From Barrientosiimonas humi (GTDB lineage: Bacteria > Actinomycetota > Actinomycetes > Actinomycetales > Dermatophilaceae), in NCBI RefSeq assembly GCF_006716095.1, contig NZ_VFOK01000001.1:2201375-2265374 (forward strand): DNA of 64,000 bases. The letters run 5' to 3'. The stretch's first letter is position 1; the number at the start of each line of letters is the position of its first letter. Below the pieces are notes generated by a model, which saw nothing but the letters and a program-made list of their open reading frames with translations, did not search any database and had not been told where the DNA came from. Below are positions 50,701-59,299 of the stretch, one piece after another. Made by a program: the position numbers and the translations under genes.

Positions 50701-52407
50701 GTGCCCCAGGACGACCAGCCCGGACACCGGCTCCCGCGCCGGCGCCCCACCGACTCCGACGACACCGAGGTGTTCGTCGTCGACACCCGTCGGGGACGGC
50801 GCCCGCAGGGCGGCACCCCGGAAGCCGGTCCCGACGACACCGCCCAGGCCATCCCGCAGCGACCCGCGCCCGGTCAGGGTGGCCCCGGTCGACCCGGCGG
50901 CGAGCCGACCCGGGCGGTGCCGGGGCAGGGACGTCCGCAGGGACGCGGCCAGGGCCGTCCGACCCAGGGTCGTCCGGCGCAGGGCGCCCAGCCCACCCGG
51001 GCCGTGCCCGGCCAGGGCCGGCCGGCGCAGGGCGCTCAGGGTGTCCAGTCGACACGCGCCGTGCCCTCGCAGGGGCGCCCTCCGCAGGGCGCCCAGCCCA
51101 CCCGGGCGGTCCCGAACCGGGCCCCCGGCGCGTCGGCCGCAGGTGCAGCCGGCGCGGCAGGCGCCGCAGCCGCGGGCTCGGCAGCGGCGAGCGGCGGCGG
51201 GCGCCGAACCCCGGCGTACGTCCAGGGCCAGGGCCGCAGGCCCGTCGACGACGGCACGTTCGACGAGGGCTACGGCCCCGACCGCACCCGCGAGATCCCG
51301 GCGGCGCCGCCGCGCGGCTCCGGCGCTCCCCCGCGCGGACGCCGCGGCGGCCAGGCTCCCCCGCGCGGACGCCGCGGCGGCCAGGCTCCCCCGCCCCGTC
51401 CGCCGCAGGGGCCGCCGACCCCGCGCGAGGGTCGTCCGCCGCGCGCGGCGCGCCCCCGTCGCCGCTGGCGGCGCTGGCTCGCGGCGCTGCTCGTCGTCGT
51501 CATGCTGTGGGTCGGCGCCCTCGTTTGGGCCGCCAGCAGCGCCTGGAACACGGTGACCAAGATCGACGCGATCCCGACCGACAACCGCCCGGCCGAGGGC
51601 AAGGGCACCAACATCGTGCTCGTCGGGTCCGACTCCCGCGAGGGGCTGACCGCCGAGCAGCGCGACACGCTCGGCACCGGTCGCGCGGAGGGGCGGCGCA
51701 CCGACTCGATCATGCTGCTGCACATCCCCGACAGCGGGAACCCGACCCTGGTCTCCCTCCCCCGCGACTCCTACGTCGAGATCCCGGGCCGCGGCCGCAA
51801 CAAGATCAACGCGTCCTACTCCATCGGCGGCCCGAAGCTGCTCAACCAGACGGTCGAGGCGGCCACGGGCCTGCGCGTCGACGGATACATGGAGATCGGT
51901 TTCGGCGGGTTCGCCTCGGTCGTCGACAGCGTCGGCGGGGTCGAGATGTGCCTCGACAAGCCGATGAAGGACGTGAAGGCCGCGATCGACCTGCCCGCCG
52001 GCTGCCAGACCCTCGACGGCAAGAACGCGCTGGGGTACGTCCGCGCCCGCTACTCCGACCCGCTGGGCGACCTCGGTCGCGCGCAGCGGCAGCGGGAGTT
52101 CCTCGGCGCGCTGATGAACAAGATGGCGACGCCGGCCAACCTGCTCAACCCGGTCAAGCTGCGCTCGATGGGCACCTCCGGCGCGCAGGGCGTCGCGGTC
52201 GACAACGACATGTCGCCGTACGGCGCGCTGAAGATCATGCTGGCGCTGCGCAAGATCAGCAACGGCAGCGGCCAGTCGGTGCAGGTGCCCGTCGCCGACA
52301 GCAACTACCAGACCCGCAGCGGCGACGCCGTGCTGTGGGACGCCGCCCGGTCGCAGGCGCTGTTCGGCGCGCTCAACAACGACGAGTCACCCAACGTCGC
52401 GCCGTAA
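50701..52407 (+). CDS. LytR-CpsA-Psr (LCP) family cell-wall glycopolymer ligase
   Basis: A 568-residue LCP enzyme. Residues 1-~250 are a low-complexity cytoplasmic region rich in Q, G, P and R with four repeats of the type PTRAVPGQGRPAQGAQ. One membrane helix lies at about 256-278 (LAALLVVVMLWVGALVW). The extracellular LCP domain has VLVGSDSREG, DSIMLLHIPD, LPRDSYVEIPG, NKINASYSIGG and ARYSDPLGDLGRAQRQREFL, with the arginines and aspartates that bind the polyprenyl pyrophosphate head group. It links undecaprenyl-bound polymer to peptidoglycan or arabinogalactan. It diverges from the GT2-exporter operon, so it is likely its partner. Confidence 0.93.
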   Translation: MPQDDQPGHRLPRRRPTDSDDTEVFVVDTRRGRRPQGGTPEAGPDDTAQAIPQRPAPGQGGPGRPGGEPTRAVPGQGRPQGRGQGRPTQGRPAQGAQPTRAVPGQGRPAQGAQGVQSTRAVPSQGRPPQGAQPTRAVPNRAPGASAAGAAGAAGAAAAGSAAASGGGRRTPAYVQGQGRRPVDDGTFDEGYGPDRTREIPAAPPRGSGAPPRGRRGGQAPPRGRRGGQAPPPRPPQGPPTPREGRPPRAARPRRRWRRWLAALLVVVMLWVGALVWAASSAWNTVTKIDAIPTDNRPAEGKGTNIVLVGSDSREGLTAEQRDTLGTGRAEGRRTDSIMLLHIPDSGNPTLVSLPRDSYVEIPGRGRNKINASYSIGGPKLLNQTVEAATGLRVDGYMEIGFGGFASVVDSVGGVEMCLDKPMKDVKAAIDLPAGCQTLDGKNALGYVRARYSDPLGDLGRAQRQREFLGALMNKMATPANLLNPVKLRSMGTSGAQGVAVDNDMSPYGALKIMLALRKISNGSGQSVQVPVADSNYQTRSGDAVLWDAARSQALFGALNNDESPNVAP

Positions 52408-52445
52408 CCGACTGCGGGGATTGGGGGGGCTGGGGCCGCGGCTGC

Positions 52446-53612
52446 TCAGCCCTTCAGGACCTGGCGGGCCATGACCATCCGCTGGATCTGGTTGGTGCCC
52501 TCGTAGATCTGGGTGATCTTGGCGTCGCGCATCATCCGCTCGACCGGGTGGTCCTTGACGTAGCCGGCGCCGCCGAGCAGCTGCACCGCGTCGGTGGTGA
52601 TCTCCATCGCGACGTCGGAGGCGTAGCACTTGGCCGCGGCCCCGAAGAAGGTCAGGTCGGCGTCGCCGCGCTCGGACTTGCTGGCGGCGACGTAGACCAT
52701 CTGCCGCGCGGCCTCGAGCTTCATGGCCATGTCGGCGAGCATGAACTGCAGCCCCTGGAACTCGGCGATCGCCTTGCCGAACTGCTTGCGCTCCTTGACG
52801 TACGCCGTCGCGTAGTCGAGCGCGCCCTGCGCCACCCCCACGGCCTGGGCACCGATGGTCACCCTGGTGTGGTCGAGGGTGCGCAGCGCGATCTTGAGAC
52901 CCTCGCCGAGGTCGCCGACCATCCGGTCGGCGGGGATGCGGCAGTTGTCGAAGTGCAGCTCGCGGGTGGGGCTGCCCTTGATGCCGAGCTTGCGCTCGGG
53001 CTCGCCGAAGCCGAACCCCTCGTCGTCCTTCTCGACCACGAACGCGGTGATGTTGCGGCCGCGGTCGCCGTCGGGGTCGGTGACCGCCATCACGGTGTAG
53101 AACTGCGACTCGCCCGCGTTGGTGATCCACGACTTCTGCCCGTTGAGCACGAACTCGTCGCCCTCGGCCTTGGCACGGCAGCGCATGGCCGCGGTGTCGG
53201 AGCCGGCCTCGCGCTCGGACAGGCCGTAGCTGAACATCGCCTCGCCGCGCGCAACCGGCGGGAGGTACTTGCTCTTGACCTCCTCGGACGCGCCGAGGAT
53301 CACCGGCATGGTGCCGAGCTTGTTGACCGCCGGGATGAGCGAGGACGACACGCAGACCCGGGCGACCTCCTCGATCACCAGGCAGGTGGCGAGCGCGTCG
53401 GCGCCGACCCCGTCGTACTCCTCCGCGATGTGCGGCGCCTGGAAGTCGGCGGCCACCAGCGCGTCGAGGGCCTCCTGCGGGAAGCGGCTCTGCTCGTCGA
53501 CGTCGGCGGCGAAGGGCGCGATCTTGTCCTCGGCGACCGAGCGCACGGCCTCGCGCAGCGCCTCGTGATCCTCGGAGATCTGGAACAGGTCGAAGTCTGT
53601 GTTTCCGGTCAC
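52446..53612 (-). CDS. acyl-CoA dehydrogenase
   Basis: A 388-residue flavoenzyme close to FadE25 (Rv3274c), beta-oxidising acyl-CoA. Signatures are YGLSEREAGSDTAAMRCRA, the FAD/NAD-contact KSWITNAG, RKQFGKAIAEFQ and the catalytic glutamate in TQIYEGTNQIQR (about E370). The GTG at 53612 is preceded by TAGTCT six bases away, so it is leaderless, and the TAG of that -10 is the stop of the MarR gene. It converges with the LCP gene (38 bp between stops). Confidence 0.95.
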   Translation of the reverse strand: MTGNTDFDLFQISEDHEALREAVRSVAEDKIAPFAADVDEQSRFPQEALDALVAADFQAPHIAEEYDGVGADALATCLVIEEVARVCVSSSLIPAVNKLGTMPVILGASEEVKSKYLPPVARGEAMFSYGLSEREAGSDTAAMRCRAKAEGDEFVLNGQKSWITNAGESQFYTVMAVTDPDGDRGRNITAFVVEKDDEGFGFGEPERKLGIKGSPTRELHFDNCRIPADRMVGDLGEGLKIALRTLDHTRVTIGAQAVGVAQGALDYATAYVKERKQFGKAIAEFQGLQFMLADMAMKLEAARQMVYVAASKSERGDADLTFFGAAAKCYASDVAMEITTDAVQLLGGAGYVKDHPVERMMRDAKITQIYEGTNQIQRMVMARQVLKG

Positions 53613-53618
53613 CCTCGC

Positions 53619-53624
53619 AGACTA
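53619..53624 (-). promoter_or_regulatory. -10 element of the leaderless acyl-CoA dehydrogenase gene, containing the marR stop codon
   Basis: Minus strand TAGTCT; TAG is the marR stop. Six bases separate it from the GTG at 53612. Confidence 0.55.
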
Positions 53625-54170
53625 CCCAGCGGCTCGTCGGCCTCCGGCGCGGCCCGCGAGCGCGGCCAGCTCCTCCTCGGTGGGCGGCCCGGCCTGCGCC
53701 GCGGCGGTGATCAGCCGGTGCATCGAGGCGCGCAGCTGCTCGACCTCGGCCATCTCGAGCCCGAGGCGGCGCACCATGACGTGCGGCACGTGCTCGGCAC
53801 GCTCGCGCAGCGCCCGGCCCTCGGGGGTCAGCTCGATGACGACGGAGCGCTCGTCGTGCGGCCGGTGCTTCTCGACCAGGCCGGCCCTGACCAGCCGCTG
53901 CACGAGCGGTGTCGCCGTGCCGGGGTCGAGCCCGAGCAGGTCGGCGAGCTCCTTGTTGGACACCGAGCCGCGCTCCCAGAGCGCGAGCATCACGAGGTAC
54001 TGCGGGTGGGTGAGGCCGAGCGGCTCCAGGACGGGGCGGTAGGCGCCGATGACACCTCGGGCGGCCAGGGCCAGACCGAAGCAGACCTGGGCCTCCAGCG
54101 ACAACGGATCGATCGACGTCGTGGCGGTGGCACTCGGGTCGGACGATGCGTCCGGTTCACGGGGAGGCAT
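53622..54170 (-). CDS. MarR-family regulator, OhrR-like
   Basis: A 182-residue MarR protein. SLEAQVCFGLALAARGVIGAY, LGLTHPQYLVMLALWERG, LLGLDPGTATPLVQRLVRAG and DERSVVIELTPEGR follow OhrR closely, including the N-terminal cysteine (about C30) whose oxidation by organic peroxide releases DNA in that family. No ohr gene is in view; the divergent neighbour is a small unknown protein. The ATG is leaderless (TAAGGT six bases away). The 50-bp space to the divergent gene holds both promoters and should hold the operator. Confidence 0.85.
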   Translation of the reverse strand: MPPREPDASSDPSATATTSIDPLSLEAQVCFGLALAARGVIGAYRPVLEPLGLTHPQYLVMLALWERGSVSNKELADLLGLDPGTATPLVQRLVRAGLVEKHRPHDERSVVIELTPEGRALRERAEHVPHVMVRRLGLEMAEVEQLRASMHRLITAAAQAGPPTEEELAALAGRAGGRRAAG

Positions 54171-54176
54171 GTCCGC

Positions 54177-54216
54177 ACCTTAACACTTGGTGCCCCAATC
54201 GTTGGTGTGCTAACTT
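54177..54216. promoter_or_regulatory. divergent promoters and likely operator of marR and the small gene
   Basis: Minus strand TAAGGT (54182-54177) is 6 nt from marR ATG. Plus strand TTGGTG (54187-54192), 18 nt, TAACTT (54211-54216) is 6 nt from ATG 54223. Between them lie the imperfect symmetry TTAACAC...GTGTGCTAA and CCAA-TCG-TTGG, fitting a MarR dimer. Confidence 0.55.
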
Positions 54217-54222
54217 TTGGCC

Positions 54223-54447
54223 ATGAGCCACCAGCAGCCCACCCCCATCGCCAAGGACCGCGCCGGCCTGTCCGTCGGCTATCGCTTCCGGTGGCGCGTC
54301 ATGTATCACCTGCTCGCCTGGGGCGGCCCGCCGCACCGCGCCCTCGACGCGGACCCGCGCGAGCGGCTGCGCCGGGAGCGGGCAGCGCGGGTCGCTGCCG
54401 CGCACGCCAGGCACGCCGCGACCCCCGCTGCCCGTCCGGCCGCCTGA
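54223..54447 (+). CDS. small basic protein of unknown function
   Basis: A 74-residue protein, MSHQQPTPIAKDRAGLSVGYRF at its start (read as two parts) and a basic Ala/Arg-rich helical tail (RERLRRERAARVAAAHARHA). No signal peptide; RWRVMYHLLAWGG is the only weakly hydrophobic stretch. I do not recognise a family. It has a well-formed -35/-10 promoter and a leaderless ATG, diverging from the OhrR-like regulator, so it is probably its target. Confidence 0.6.
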   Translation: MSHQQPTPIAKDRAGLSVGYRFRWRVMYHLLAWGGPPHRALDADPRERLRRERAARVAAAHARHAATPAARPAA

Positions 54448-54450
54448 CGG

Positions 54451-54960
54451 CTAGGCCGACGCCGCGATGCGCGGCAGCAGCCCGACGTCGAACCGGTCCG
54501 GCGCCAGCCGCACCGACGCCACGACGCCCGGCTCCACCAGCCAGACCACCTGGTCGGCCGACAGCCACGCGGGGCGCCCGTCGGCGAGCGTGATGCGGCG
54601 GTAGTCCGCCTCCTCGACCGGCCGCTCCTGCCAGTCGCGCAGCCACTCGAACGCCGGCTGCGGCTCCTGCAACCAGGGCGCGCGCACGACGGTGATGCTC
54701 GCGTCGACCCGATAGCCCTCGGGCGTCTGGGACTCCCAGACCGTGGTCGAGATCTGCTCGCCGTCGTCGCCCTCGGACTCGAACGGCTGAGCCACGCCCA
54801 TCCCCGCGGGCAGCTCACCGATCCAGACCCCGCCGACCTGGATCGTCATCGACGACGACCATCCCGGAGCCGCCGGTGAGTCGGCGGCGGCCGGCGCCGC
54901 CGGGGCTGCGACCACGGCCGCCGCGAGCAGCGCCGGGACGGCCATGCGAATGCGTTTCAT
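54451..54960 (-). CDS. secreted protein of unknown function
   Basis: A 169-residue protein with a clear signal peptide (MKRIRMAVPALLAAAVVAA, cleavage near APAAAD, about residue 26). The mature part is about 143 residues, beta-rich, with two tryptophan-containing segments (FEWLRDWQERPVEEADYRRI, VVWLVEPGVVASVRL) and no cysteine. No family recognised. The ATG at 54960 has a strong GGAGGAGA site. It converges with the small gene at 54447, 3 bp from its stop. Confidence 0.75.
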   Translation of the reverse strand: MKRIRMAVPALLAAAVVAAPAAPAAADSPAAPGWSSSMTIQVGGVWIGELPAGMGVAQPFESEGDDGEQISTTVWESQTPEGYRVDASITVVRAPWLQEPQPAFEWLRDWQERPVEEADYRRITLADGRPAWLSADQVVWLVEPGVVASVRLAPDRFDVGLLPRIAASA

Positions 54961-55011
54961 GAAGGTCTCCTCCTCGTTGGTGAAGGAGACGCTGCCGCCG
55001 TCGACGGCTCG

Positions 55012-55028
55012 CGCGCACCGGGTGCGCG
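55012..55028 (-). terminator. hairpin between the LLM gene and the secreted-protein gene
   Basis: CGCGCAC and GTGCGCG form a 7-bp stem with a CGG loop, downstream of the LLM stop at 55102. No U-tract is present. The rest of the 141-bp gap shows nothing else I can name. Confidence 0.3.
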
Positions 55029-55101
55029 GCGGCCTGTGGACGGCCGCCGCCGACCGCGACAGGGTGTGGACGACCGGGGCCGGGGCCCGACGGGCGGCGG
55101 G

Positions 55102-56118
55102 CTACGACCGCAGCGCCGGCACGACCTCGCGCTCGAACAGCTCGATGCCGCTGGTGTCGTACGCGGCCTCGGGGAAGTTGACGATGGCGTACGTCATTCC
55201 CGCCTGCTCCAGGGCGCGCAGCTGCTCGACGACCTGCTCGGGCGTGCCCGCGCCGAGGTCGTCGCGCTGCTGGGCGACCGCGTCGACCTTGTCCTGCGAC
55301 ACCCCGGCCGCGCGGAAGCGCTCCTGCACCGCGCGGATGCGCTCGTTCACCTCGCGCTCGTCGCGGCCGAGGTGGATGTTGAGGTTCCCGCTGCGCACGA
55401 TCTCCTCGACGTCGCGCCCGATGTCGCGGCAGTGCTCGGCCAGCACCTGGCTCTTGTGCCGGAAGGTCTCCAGGTCGCCGAGGAAGTTGGTGTAGTCGGC
55501 GTACTCCGCCGCGATGCGCAGCGTCTTGCGCTCACCGCCGCCGGCGACCCACATCGGGATGCCGTTGCGGGTCGAGCCCGGCAGCGCCGTGCCCTGCAGC
55601 GGTCGCGGCCAGCACCGCGCCCCGTCGACCTGGTAGTGCTTGCCGTCGAGCGTCGCCGAGCCGGTCGTCCACATCTGCCGGAAGATCTCCACGCCCTCGC
55701 GCAGCCGCGCGAGCCGCTCCCCCGCACCGGGGAAGCCGTAGCCGTACGCCCGCCACTCGTGCTCGTACCACCCGGCGCCGATGCCCATCTCGACCCGGCC
55801 GCCGGAGATCGCGTCGACGGTCGCCGCCACCTTGGCGAGGTAGGCCGGCTCGCGGTAGCTCATGCAGGTGCACATCTGACCGAGCCGCACCCGGTCGGTC
55901 GCCGCGGCGAACGCGGCCATCAGGGTCCACGCCTCGTGCGTCGCCTCCTCGGTCGGCTGCGGCGTGGTGTGGAAGTGGTCGTAGACCCAGATGGACTCCC
56001 AGGCCTCCTGGGCGTCGAACCGCTGGGCCAGGTCGCGCATCACGCGCCACTGGTCGGCCGGGTCGATGCCGACGAGGTCCATCCGCCAACCCTGGGGAAC
56101 GAAGGCTCCGAATCGCAT
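55102..56118 (-). CDS. LLM-class F420-dependent oxidoreductase
   Basis: A 338-residue TIM-barrel protein: MRFGAFVPQGWRMDLVG, WESIWVYDHFHTTPQ, the cofactor-contact RVRLGQMCTCMSYREPAYLAK, GRVEMGIGAGWYEHEWRAYG and MWVAGGGERKTLRIAAEYAD. This is the LLM family using F420, fitting the fbiAB genes upstream. Its substrate is not evident. The ATG at 56118 has TAGCGT seven bases upstream, so it is leaderless. Confidence 0.88.
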   Translation of the reverse strand: MRFGAFVPQGWRMDLVGIDPADQWRVMRDLAQRFDAQEAWESIWVYDHFHTTPQPTEEATHEAWTLMAAFAAATDRVRLGQMCTCMSYREPAYLAKVAATVDAISGGRVEMGIGAGWYEHEWRAYGYGFPGAGERLARLREGVEIFRQMWTTGSATLDGKHYQVDGARCWPRPLQGTALPGSTRNGIPMWVAGGGERKTLRIAAEYADYTNFLGDLETFRHKSQVLAEHCRDIGRDVEEIVRSGNLNIHLGRDEREVNERIRAVQERFRAAGVSQDKVDAVAQQRDDLGAGTPEQVVEQLRALEQAGMTYAIVNFPEAAYDTSGIELFEREVVPALRS

Positions 56119-56125
56119 GGCCAAG

Positions 56126-56131
56126 ACGCTA
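56126..56131 (-). promoter_or_regulatory. -10 element of the leaderless LLM gene
   Basis: Minus strand TAGCGT, seven bases, then the ATG at 56118. Confidence 0.55.
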
Positions 56132-56290
56132 GTACGCCCGCGCACCGCAGGCGGGCGCCGCGCGGCCGGACATCGGACGGTCGTCCGGCACCATGGCGTC
56201 CAGGACCGCGGTCGCGCACGGCAGGCCCGGTCACCGCGAGGCGCCGACCCCCCGGACCCCCGCCCGTCCCCGACCCACCGAGGAGACCGC

Positions 56291-56893
56291 ATGACCCAGC
56301 TCGCCGAGACCCGCCGCACGCTGTCGTACGCCGACGACCAGCAGGTGCTCACGCTCAGCCGCACCTACCCCACCGACGTCGATGACCTGTGGAACGCCTG
56401 CACCGACGCCGAGCGGATCCCGCGGTGGTTCCTGCCGATCAGCGGCGACCTGCGGCCGGGTGGCAGCTACGAGCTCGCCGGCAACGCCCACGGCACGATC
56501 GAGAGCTGCGACCCGCCGCGGGAGTTCACCGCGACCTGGGAGTACGCCGAGCAGGTGAGCCGCATCCGGGTCACCGTCACCCCCGACGGCGACCGCGCCC
56601 GGTTCACGCTCGAGCACACCGCCGGCACCGACGACGACCACTGGCGCCAGTTCGGGCCGGCGGCTGTCGGGATCGGCTGGGACGGCATGCTGCACGGGCT
56701 CGGCCTGCACGTCGAGAGCGGCGAGCCGGTCGACCCTCGGTTCGCCGCCGAGTGGATGTCCTCGGAGGAGGGCAAGGCGTTCTACCGCGAGAGCGGGGCG
56801 CGCTGGCTCGAGGCCGACCTCGCCGCGGGCACGCCCGCCGACGACGCCGAACGCCGTTGCGCCGCAACGGTTCAGGCCTACACCGGCGGCTGA
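56291..56893 (+). CDS. SRPBCC (AHSA1-like) protein
   Basis: A 200-residue START-like fold: VLTLSRTYPTDVDDLWNACT, ERIPRWFLPISGDLRPGGSY, ESCDPPREFTATWEY and FTLEHTAGTDDDHWRQFGPA, then the tail DMLHG-like GIGWDGMLHGLGLHVESG. AHSA1-type proteins bind hydrophobic ligands or act as small catalysts; these are often next to ArsR regulators, but none is here. The ATG at 56291 has an AGGAGA site. It converges with purE. Confidence 0.85.
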   Translation: MTQLAETRRTLSYADDQQVLTLSRTYPTDVDDLWNACTDAERIPRWFLPISGDLRPGGSYELAGNAHGTIESCDPPREFTATWEYAEQVSRIRVTVTPDGDRARFTLEHTAGTDDDHWRQFGPAAVGIGWDGMLHGLGLHVESGEPVDPRFAAEWMSSEEGKAFYRESGARWLEADLAAGTPADDAERRCAATVQAYTGG

Positions 56894-56944
56894 CCAGGAG
56901 CGCCTCGCGCAGCGGCCGGGGGTGCCCACGGTCGCTGCCGCCGC

Positions 56945-57487
56945 TCAGTCCTGCTGCTCCGCGACCTGCTTGCGCAGCGACTCACCCTTGGCGTGGGCGG
57001 CGGTCTTGAGGTCGTCCGCGAACGTCGCGAGCGCCTCGCGCAGCTCGACCGCCTGCTCCCCCTCGCCGGCCGCGAGCATCCGCACCGCGAGGAGCCCCGC
57101 GTTGCGCGCCCCGCCGATCGACACCGTCGCGACGGGCACCCCGGCGGGCATCTGCACGATCGACAGCAGCGAGTCCATGCCCTCGAGGTGCTTGAGCGGC
57201 ACCGGGACACCGATGACCGGGAGCGTCGTGACCGAGGCGAGCATGCCCGGCAGGTGCGCCGCTCCCCCGGCCCCGGCGATGATCACCCGCAGCCCGCGCT
57301 CGGCGGCGCGGGTGCCGTAGTCGACCATCTCGTGCGGCATCCGGTGCGCCGAGACGACGTCGGCCTCGAACTCGATGCCGAAGTCGCGCAGCACGTCGGC
57401 GGCCTGCTGCATGACCGGCCAGTCGGAGTCGCTGCCCATGACGACCCCGACCTGCGGAGCGCGAGAAGCGTTGGTGTCGTTGGTCAT
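56945..57487 (-). CDS. purE: N5-carboxyaminoimidazole ribonucleotide mutase
   Basis: A 180-residue class I PurE moving the carboxyl group from N5-CAIR to CAIR in purine synthesis. [35 protein letters not shown] (with the active-site histidine), [15 protein letters not shown] and [20 protein letters not shown] are intact. The ATG overlaps the purK stop as ATGA. The C-terminus is about 15 residues longer than average. Confidence 0.97.
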   Translation of the reverse strand: MTNDTNASRAPQVGVVMGSDSDWPVMQQAADVLRDFGIEFEADVVSAHRMPHEMVDYGTRAAERGLRVIIAGAGGAAHLPGMLASVTTLPVIGVPVPLKHLEGMDSLLSIVQMPAGVPVATVSIGGARNAGLLAVRMLAAGEGEQAVELREALATFADDLKTAAHAKGESLRKQVAEQQD

Positions 57488-58671
57488 TCGGTGACCACTC
57501 CCTGGAGGTAGTCGGCGGCGTGCTGCGCCCGCTCGCGCAGCTCGGGCAGGTCGGACCCGCTCACGTCGACGTGGCCGATCTTGCGACCGGGCCGCACGTC
57601 CTTGCCGTAGAGGTGGATCTTCAGCCCCGGGTCGCGCGCCATCAGATGACGATAGGCCGGGTAGAGGTCGGGGAAGTCGCCACCGAGCACGTTGGCCATC
57701 ACGGTCCACCGGTCGCGCGGCGAGGGGTCGCCGAGCGGCAGGTCGAGCACCGCCCGCAGGTGCTGCTCGAACTGGCTGGTGACCGACCCGTCGATGGTCC
57801 AGTGACCGCTGTTGTGCGGGCGCATGGCCAGCTCGTTGACGACGTACGTCGGCTGCCCGTCGGGTGCGCGCGTCTCGAACACCTCGACGGCCAGCACACC
57901 GGTGACGCCGAGCTCGCCCGCGATGCGCAGTCCGGCCTCCGAGAGCCGGGCCGCGAGGTCGGGGTCGAGCCCCGGCGCGGGCGCGAGCACCTCGGTGCAG
58001 ATGCCCTCGGTCTGCACGGTCTCGACGACGGGCCAGACGGCCGCCTGCCCCGACGGGCTGCGCGCCAGCAGCACGGCGAGCTCGCGGCGGAAGTCGACGG
58101 CCTCCTCGGCCAGCAGCCCGTCGGCGTCGGCACGCCCGAGCCAGTCGGCCGCCTCGTCGGCCGAGCGGACGAGGCGCACGCCCTTGCCGTCGTACCCGCC
58201 GCGCGGCGTCTTCAGCACGACCGGCCAGCCGTGCTCTGCCGCGAACGCCTCGAGCTCGGCCGCGTCGTGCACGGCGGCCCAGGCCGGGCACGGGATGCCG
58301 AGGTCGGTGAGCCGGCGCCGCATGCGGAGCTTGTCCTGCGCGTGGGCGAGCGCGGCCGGCGACGGGTGCAGCACGACGCCGTCGGACTCCAGCGCGGCGA
58401 GCACCTCGGCCGGCACGTGCTCGTGGTCGAAGGTGACGACGTCGACGCCCCGGGCGAACTCGCGCACGCGCTCGGTGTCGGTGTGCTCGCCGACCGGCGA
58501 GGAGGGCACGACCTGGGCGGCGCTGGCGTCGTCGGCCTCGGCCAGCACCGACAGCGTGATGCCCAGATTGATGGCCGGAGGCTGCGCCATACGGGCCAGC
58601 TGGCCCCCGCCGATGATGCCCACGACCGGGAATCCGCCGGGCGCCCGACGGGGTTGCGAGGTGCCAGTCAC
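57484..58671 (-). CDS. purK: N5-carboxyaminoimidazole ribonucleotide synthase
   Basis: A 395-residue ATP-grasp enzyme making N5-CAIR from AIR, ATP and bicarbonate. It has [57 protein letters not shown] and [18 protein letters not shown]-like sequence ([19 protein letters not shown]). The GTG at 58671 is used because TAGGGT lies seven bases upstream (leaderless); a longer frame has no support. It is the first gene of purK-purE. Confidence 0.96.
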   Translation of the reverse strand: MTGTSQPRRAPGGFPVVGIIGGGQLARMAQPPAINLGITLSVLAEADDASAAQVVPSSPVGEHTDTERVREFARGVDVVTFDHEHVPAEVLAALESDGVVLHPSPAALAHAQDKLRMRRRLTDLGIPCPAWAAVHDAAELEAFAAEHGWPVVLKTPRGGYDGKGVRLVRSADEAADWLGRADADGLLAEEAVDFRRELAVLLARSPSGQAAVWPVVETVQTEGICTEVLAPAPGLDPDLAARLSEAGLRIAGELGVTGVLAVEVFETRAPDGQPTYVVNELAMRPHNSGHWTIDGSVTSQFEQHLRAVLDLPLGDPSPRDRWTVMANVLGGDFPDLYPAYRHLMARDPGLKIHLYGKDVRPGRKIGHVDVSGSDLPELRERAQHAADYLQGVVTE

Positions 58672-58678
58672 GGGGCAC

Positions 58679-58684
58679 ACCCTA
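58679..58684 (-). promoter_or_regulatory. -10 element of leaderless purK
   Basis: Minus strand TAGGGT, seven bases, then the GTG at 58671. Confidence 0.55.
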
Positions 58685-58705
58685 CGAGTGCGCGGCCGCG
58701 GCACG

Positions 58706-58711
58706 TAGAGT
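58706..58711 (+). promoter_or_regulatory. -10 element of the gtrA-like gene
   Basis: TAGAGT, 40 bp before the GTG at 58751 and 12 bp before an alternative GTG at 58724; the short leader would include the GAGGGAGGG site. Confidence 0.4.
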
Positions 58712-58750
58712 CACCCTGTCCACGTGGCACCGACCGAGGGAGGGAACGGC

Positions 58751-59299
58751 GTGCTCGAACGCCTGCGCGGCACGATGAACGTGCTGTGGCGCGAGGTCGC
58801 CAAGTTCGGCATCGTCGGTGCCGTCTGCTTCCTCATCGACTTCGGCGGGTTCAACCTGCTGGTCAACGGTCCCCTCGAGGACAAGGTCACCACCGCCAAG
58901 ATCGTCAGCGGCGCGGTCGCGACCGTCTTCGCGTGGGTCGGCAACCGCTGGTGGACCTTCCGGCACCGGCACAACCGGCCGGTCGCCCACGAGGTGACGC
59001 TGTTCTTCCTGGTCAACGCCATCGCCCTCGCGATCGGCGCGGTCTGGCTGGCGTTCACCCACTACGCCCTGGGCATGGACTCCCCGCTCGCGGTCAACGT
59101 CAACGCGCTGCTCGGCATCGGCCTCGGCACGCTGTTCCGCTTCTGGGCCTACCGCCAGCTGGTGTTCGCCAACGAGCACCCCGGCGACCCGGGCGACGAG
59201 ACGCCGTTCGGCGGCGAGCCGCAGCACCCTCACGCCGGCAGCGAGCCCTCGGCCTCCCCGTCGGCCGCCGAGAGGAACAGCGCGAACCGCGCCGGCTGA
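58751..59299 (+). CDS. GtrA-family membrane protein
   Basis: A 182-residue protein with four membrane helices: EVAKFGIVGAVCFLIDFGGF, the second near KIVSGAVATVFAWVGNRWWT, the third VTLFFLVNAIALAIGAVWLA and the fourth LLGIGLGTLFRFWAYRQLVF. GtrA proteins are thought to flip polyprenyl-phosphate sugars. The position after purK matches Rv3277. The GTG at 58751 is favoured by GAGGGAGGG eight bases upstream; an in-frame GTG at 58724 would add nine residues. The last 70 bases overlap the convergent kinase gene. Confidence 0.88.
   Translation: MLERLRGTMNVLWREVAKFGIVGAVCFLIDFGGFNLLVNGPLEDKVTTAKIVSGAVATVFAWVGNRWWTFRHRHNRPVAHEVTLFFLVNAIALAIGAVWLAFTHYALGMDSPLAVNVNALLGIGLGTLFRFWAYRQLVFANEHPGDPGDETPFGGEPQHPHAGSEPSASPSAAERNSANRAG

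Noticed and set aside
49371-54593. A 1740-codon open frame on the plus strand
   Set aside because: It crosses genes on both strands and reads as arginine/alanine-rich shadow sequence; the LCP, exporter and dehydrogenase genes explain the region.
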